Part shown: in pieces, positions 61,156 through 64,000 of the stretch
Numbering within the stretch: the stretch's first letter is position 1
Layout: each line of letters begins with the position of its first letter
From: Leptospira sp.
GTDB taxonomy: Bacteria; Spirochaetota; Leptospiria; Leptospirales; Leptospiraceae
Assembly: GCA_027531445.1 (NCBI GenBank)
Contig: JAPZRK010000059.1
Location: 1 to 64,000, forward strand
Direction of reading: 5' to 3'
DNA: 64,000 nt
Position numbers and translations under genes: made by a program
The notes under the pieces: model-generated
The model's database searches: none
The model's input: the letters and a program-made list of their open reading frames with translations, nothing else
Told to the model about the DNA's origin: nothing

Positions 61156-61398
61156 GTGTTAGTTCTTGCTAGACGAAGCAATCAATCTATCATCATAGGC
61201 GATGACATAGAAATCGTCATCGTTGATATTAAAGGTGATCAAGTAAAAATCGGAGTAAAAGCTCCGAAAAATGTATCAGTTCACCGAGCCGAAGTATACA
61301 AAGAAATTCAAGAAGAGAATACCAAAGCGGCGGGCGCTAATATCAAACCAGAAGATTTAGGCAAACTGGGTGATATCTTTAAAAAGAAAAAATTGTAA
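61156..61398 (+). CDS. csrA: Carbon storage regulator CsrA
   Basis: This 80-residue RNA-binding protein starts with GTG and has the canonical MLVLARRSNQSIIIGD-type N-terminus, IVIVDIKGDQVKIGVKAP and VSVHRAEVYKEIQEEN, with the Arg of HRAE used for GGA binding. A Lys-rich C-terminal extension (GKLGDIFKKKKL) makes it longer than E. coli CsrA (61). It represses flagellin translation and is antagonised by FliW from the adjacent gene. It ends the flagellar operon. Confidence 0.96.
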   Translation: MLVLARRSNQSIIIGDDIEIVIVDIKGDQVKIGVKAPKNVSVHRAEVYKEIQEENTKAAGANIKPEDLGKLGDIFKKKKL

Positions 61399-61427
61399 TT
61401 TTATTCAATACTAGAAAAACTTAGTGT

Positions 61428-61832
61428 ATGGCTAACTTATTCAATGAAGATATCGTTGTAACAACTCACTCAGAAAAATATAAAACTAGTATCAAAGCAG
61501 GGAATCATACACTCATTGCAGATGAGCCCCTAGATTTGCAAGGCGGAGACCTCGGTCCGATGCCCACTCAACTTCTGGCGGCGGCATTAGGTTCCTGCAC
61601 AAGTATTACGGTCCGAATGTATGCAGATAGAAAAGAAATGTCGTTGGACTCTGTTGAAGTTTCGCTTAATATTGAAAAACTATCAGCTGATCATAACAAA
61701 ATCACGAGAAAACTAAAGCTAATTGGAAACCTAACAGAGGAACAGCGAGAGCGTTTGTTTCAGGTTGCCAATGCTTGTCCTGTACATAAAATTTTATCAG
61801 GACAAGTTGATATTGAAACGACTTGGGCGTAA
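61428..61832 (+). CDS. OsmC/Ohr-family peroxiredoxin-like protein
   Basis: This 134-residue protein has the two OsmC cysteines in LLAAALGSCTSITVRMYAD and NACPVHKILSGQ, which form the reactive pair that reduces organic hydroperoxides. The conserved Glu/Arg core is consistent with YhfA/OsmC-type rather than classical Ohr. It is cytoplasmic. It follows csrA by 29 bases but is functionally separate. It ends 13 bases before a convergent metallophosphoesterase gene. Confidence 0.9.
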   Translation: MANLFNEDIVVTTHSEKYKTSIKAGNHTLIADEPLDLQGGDLGPMPTQLLAAALGSCTSITVRMYADRKEMSLDSVEVSLNIEKLSADHNKITRKLKLIGNLTEEQRERLFQVANACPVHKILSGQVDIETTWA

Positions 61833-61845
61833 GTGCAAGGTTAAA

Positions 61846-62694
61846 TTAATATTCTAACCACAATGGAATGGCTGTTATAGAACTGCCGTTCCATTCAATT
61901 TTTGTATGAAAGTGCCTTTTGCCTTTGATTCGAGGCACCATCGCACCATTTACATAAAACGTTCCATTGGTATAATGCAAAGCTTCGCGATTCTTTTTAA
62001 GTGCAGGAATGGTATGGTGCATATGCCCCGAAAGCACTGCCGGAACTTTTTTACCAATTTCTTTTGCATAGCGGATTGCTTCAGCTAAGTCATCATCTCC
62101 ATTGTCTCCACCTTCTTTTAAAAAATCGGATCCATAGATTGATGTTCGTTCTGAACCTAGGCCACTCGGCCCGTTATGAGATAGGAAGAATAAATTTTCT
62201 TGTTTTATCGAATCAATCAGCTTCTTTAGTTTGCTCACAGATTCTTCCTTCGTATTTACTAGGTAAGACTGTGAAAGATTTCTTTGAAAACTAAACCCAC
62301 TGCCCATGGCATGCGGTCTACCGACGATAAGGGCTAGACTGTGTTCTTCAGAAAGAACAGCAGTGCTATAACCCATCGCTGGAATCGGACGAATCACATT
62401 CGAAAGTGCTTTCATTCGATTTAGATATCCAATGCTTCCCAAATATTTTAATGCGGATAGATTTGTAATCTCTCCTAAAATTCCTAAAATGGAGGTGCCA
62501 TCCCAATTACCCGGAATCAAAAATGATCTCTTTGTAAGAGTTCCAAAATTGAAGTTTGGTAGGAGAGAGCCAGTTGCCCTTATTCTTCCTAGATCTCCTG
62601 TAAAAAAAAGTGCGTCATAGTCGGACTCGTTAAAAAATTGCACATCTTTTTCATTCCAAAATCCATGGATATCTCCAATCAGGGCAAATTTCAT
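61846..62694 (-). CDS. Calcineurin-like metallophosphoesterase
   Basis: This 282-residue protein has the dinuclear-metal phosphoesterase motifs in order: LIGDIHGFW at the N-terminus, FTGDLG near residue 31, PGNWDG near 61, LSHNGPSG near 172 and LSGHMHH near 220. It hydrolyses a phosphoester (nucleotide, protein or lipid), but the substrate is unknown. No signal peptide is present. It starts at ATG 62694, three bases after the stop of the GH31 gene, so the two are probably co-transcribed. Confidence 0.9.
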   Translation of the reverse strand: MKFALIGDIHGFWNEKDVQFFNESDYDALFFTGDLGRIRATGSLLPNFNFGTLTKRSFLIPGNWDGTSILGILGEITNLSALKYLGSIGYLNRMKALSNVIRPIPAMGYSTAVLSEEHSLALIVGRPHAMGSGFSFQRNLSQSYLVNTKEESVSKLKKLIDSIKQENLFFLSHNGPSGLGSERTSIYGSDFLKEGGDNGDDDLAEAIRYAKEIGKKVPAVLSGHMHHTIPALKKNREALHYTNGTFYVNGAMVPRIKGKRHFHTKIEWNGSSITAIPLWLEY

Positions 62695-62697
62695 AAT

Positions 62698-64000
62698 TTA
62701 TTTTATGGAACCGAATGATTTGATTAACAACTTTTCATTTTTGCCACCGGAACGAATAAAGGCGGCAGGTTTACCAATGGGTGATTCAATGCTGATCTCT
62801 TTGTTGCCTGAAAACACTTGATTTGTCCAAACATGAATCCAATCTCCTTTTGGAAGGTAGACACTTACGGAATCTTGATCTGGTTTTATAACTGGAGCAA
62901 CTAACAAATCATCACCGAGAAAGAACTGATATTCCTTCTCTTGTAAACGCATGTCATCCGGTTCAACAATGAAATTGTGACGAACGACTGGAAGGCCGGT
63001 GCTCGCGGCTTCTGAAACTAAAAGTTTTATGTAATCTTTGAGTGCAAAGTGTATCTTACCAATCTTTGCAAAGATCGCAACAGTTTCTTCATCCGAACGT
63101 GAATCGATGCCATCTTTGTTTTTTGCCATATAAACTTGCCAGTTTTTCAATGGCTTGTTTCCTTCATGGGTACGGAACACTGCTGTAAAGGCAGACATTT
63201 CTGCCCATCTGAGTAATAATTCCTTTGGCCTGTGGTAATTCATTAGCGGATTTGAAATGGTTGTGTACCCACCGATGTCGCTATGATTTAGCGCATAACC
63301 ACTGATACCTGAACTAGTCAGACCGACGACAGTAGAAGGGAGACCGTCGTGTTTTCCGAAGCTAACCATTTGATCCCCTTCCCAGAACAATGTGGAATGT
63401 GCATTTGAATAAGAGTAACCTGCACGAGTGAAAAAAACGATCTTTCCTTCTTTGCCTGCTTCTTTAATCGCTTCCCTATTGATGCGTGCCCAGTCCACGG
63501 GATATTGGTTATGATACACTTTTGCATCTATGCCGGAATGCATTTTGGCATCGAAGGGCAACCATTCTCCAAAATCAGCCATCCATCCGGATAGTCCGAC
63601 GTCGATCATATTCTTTTTGATCAATTCTTTCGTCCATTTAACCGCTGCTGGATTGGTTAGATCGATCAAATATGCAGGGAATCCTACAGTTTGAATTAAG
63701 TAATCTTCGCCTTTTTGGTTTTTGATGAGGTAACCTTTGGCTTTTGCTTCAACTAGCAATGGATTTGTGAAGTCATCGTTTGCTTTTTTGGGATCAGTAT
63801 CAGCTAGGAATGAATTGATATATCCAAGCACTTGGACATTTTTTGCATTCATACCTTTTACGAAGTTTTTAAAATCTGGGTACAATGTATCATCAGAATA
63901 CCATCTCCATTTGAGTTGGTCGCCAAAATTAGTTACACGCCTGCCACACCAGTCTTGGATCCAAAGAGCCGTCACAGGATTGCCAGCGGCGATAGCCTGA
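62698..64000 (-). CDS. Glycoside hydrolase family 31 protein, 5' end outside window
   Basis: The reading frame runs past 64000; about 434 C-terminal residues are seen. The start of the visible part (NPVTALWIQDWCGRRVTNFG) is inside the GH31 TIM barrel. The nucleophile is in GWMADFGEWLP, the acid/base Asp in LFWEGDQMVSFGKHDGL, and SGYALNHSDIGGYTT follows, all closest to the YihQ branch of GH31. A beta-sandwich C-terminus follows (GDDLLVAPVIKP). It probably cleaves an alpha-glycoside such as a glucoside or sulfoquinovoside. Recalled E. coli YihQ sulfonate-binding Arg appears as Gln here (GDQLKW), so sulfoquinovose is not assured. Confidence 0.88.
   Translation of the reverse strand, partial: QAIAAGNPVTALWIQDWCGRRVTNFGDQLKWRWYSDDTLYPDFKNFVKGMNAKNVQVLGYINSFLADTDPKKANDDFTNPLLVEAKAKGYLIKNQKGEDYLIQTVGFPAYLIDLTNPAAVKWTKELIKKNMIDVGLSGWMADFGEWLPFDAKMHSGIDAKVYHNQYPVDWARINREAIKEAGKEGKIVFFTRAGYSYSNAHSTLFWEGDQMVSFGKHDGLPSTVVGLTSSGISGYALNHSDIGGYTTISNPLMNYHRPKELLLRWAEMSAFTAVFRTHEGNKPLKNWQVYMAKNKDGIDSRSDEETVAIFAKIGKIHFALKDYIKLLVSEAASTGLPVVRHNFIVEPDDMRLQEKEYQFFLGDDLLVAPVIKPDQDSVSVYLPKGDWIHVWTNQVFSGNKEISIESPIGKPAAFIRSGGKNEKLLIKSFGSIK

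Noticed and set aside
61840..61862. Imperfect hairpin GGTTA...TAACC between OsmC and phosphoesterase genes
   Set aside because: Only five clean base pairs with mismatches inside; not enough to support a terminator.
62698..64000. Sulfoquinovosidase (yihQ) as a firm name
   Set aside because: The branch similarity is clear, but a pocket residue recalled as essential for sulfonate binding seems changed and the 5' part is outside the window.
1..64000. CRISPR arrays, tRNA or rRNA genes, prophage
   Set aside because: No regularly spaced repeats, no cloverleaf-like or rRNA-like stretches and no phage structural genes were seen in the short intergenic regions.

Overview
The window looks like an ordinary chromosomal stretch of a Leptospira-type spirochaete. 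The signs are an AT-rich sequence, many lipoproteins with relaxed spirochaetal lipoboxes, the flgN-flgK-flgL-fliW-csrA order, PP2C/SpoIIE phosphatases fused to membrane sensors, OmpA/PD40 proteins, and several proteins I recognise only as Leptospira-type families (for example DUF1577). The genus is an inference from gene content; I could not run a search. No rRNA, tRNA, CRISPR array, insertion sequence or prophage was found. The longest stretch without an assigned gene is only about 240 bases (56119-56355).

Layout. 1-1980: a signalling set (PAS histidine kinase cut by the left edge, CheC-like phosphatase, CheY-like regulator). 2011-5671: MORN lipoprotein, metF, birA, coaX and an SGNH esterase. 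5668-8266: a GT39-like membrane protein, a STAS protein and a catalytically degenerate tyrosine-recombinase homologue. 8300-11061: telA, a DUF4870-XpaC fusion and an inositol-phosphatase-family gene. 11045-16364: a glycan cluster of three GT4 glycosyltransferases, a degenerate methyltransferase-like protein and, divergently, an Rmd-like GDP-sugar reductase. 16425-26332: assorted genes (patatin, aminotransferase, MFS exporter, unknowns, VOC, TIG lipoprotein, enoyl-CoA hydratase, dcd, DUF2147).

26451-40967: a soluble CZB chemoreceptor, a large sensor with PP2C and TPR domains, RlpA-SPOR, two TPR proteins, a divergent folP, a PD40-OmpA protein, a DUF1577 protein, hisS, a PAP2 phosphatase and an LpxL-type acyltransferase. 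48780-40970 (minus): argJ, a pseudo-PP2C membrane protein, an active SpoIIE phosphatase, an M50B protease, a UDP-glucuronate decarboxylase and pntA. 52616-48833 (minus): a small membrane protein, an ECF sigma factor, two more small membrane proteins, then phoB-phoR-like genes behind a triple 11-bp repeat that resembles a Pho box. 52620-56878: second DUF1577-like protein, aat, a lipoprotein, Mpo1-like, a Cys-rich small protein and DUF1289. 56964-61398: the late flagellar operon ending in fliW-csrA. 61428-64000: OsmC, a metallophosphoesterase and a GH31 glycosidase cut by the right edge.

The main theme is dense signal transduction: three PP2C-type proteins (one dead), a STAS protein, two histidine kinases, two response regulators, an ECF sigma factor, a chemoreceptor and two DUF1577 proteins. 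The genome is very compact: eight convergent gene pairs overlap at their 3' ends and several divergent pairs are separated by fewer than 35 bases.
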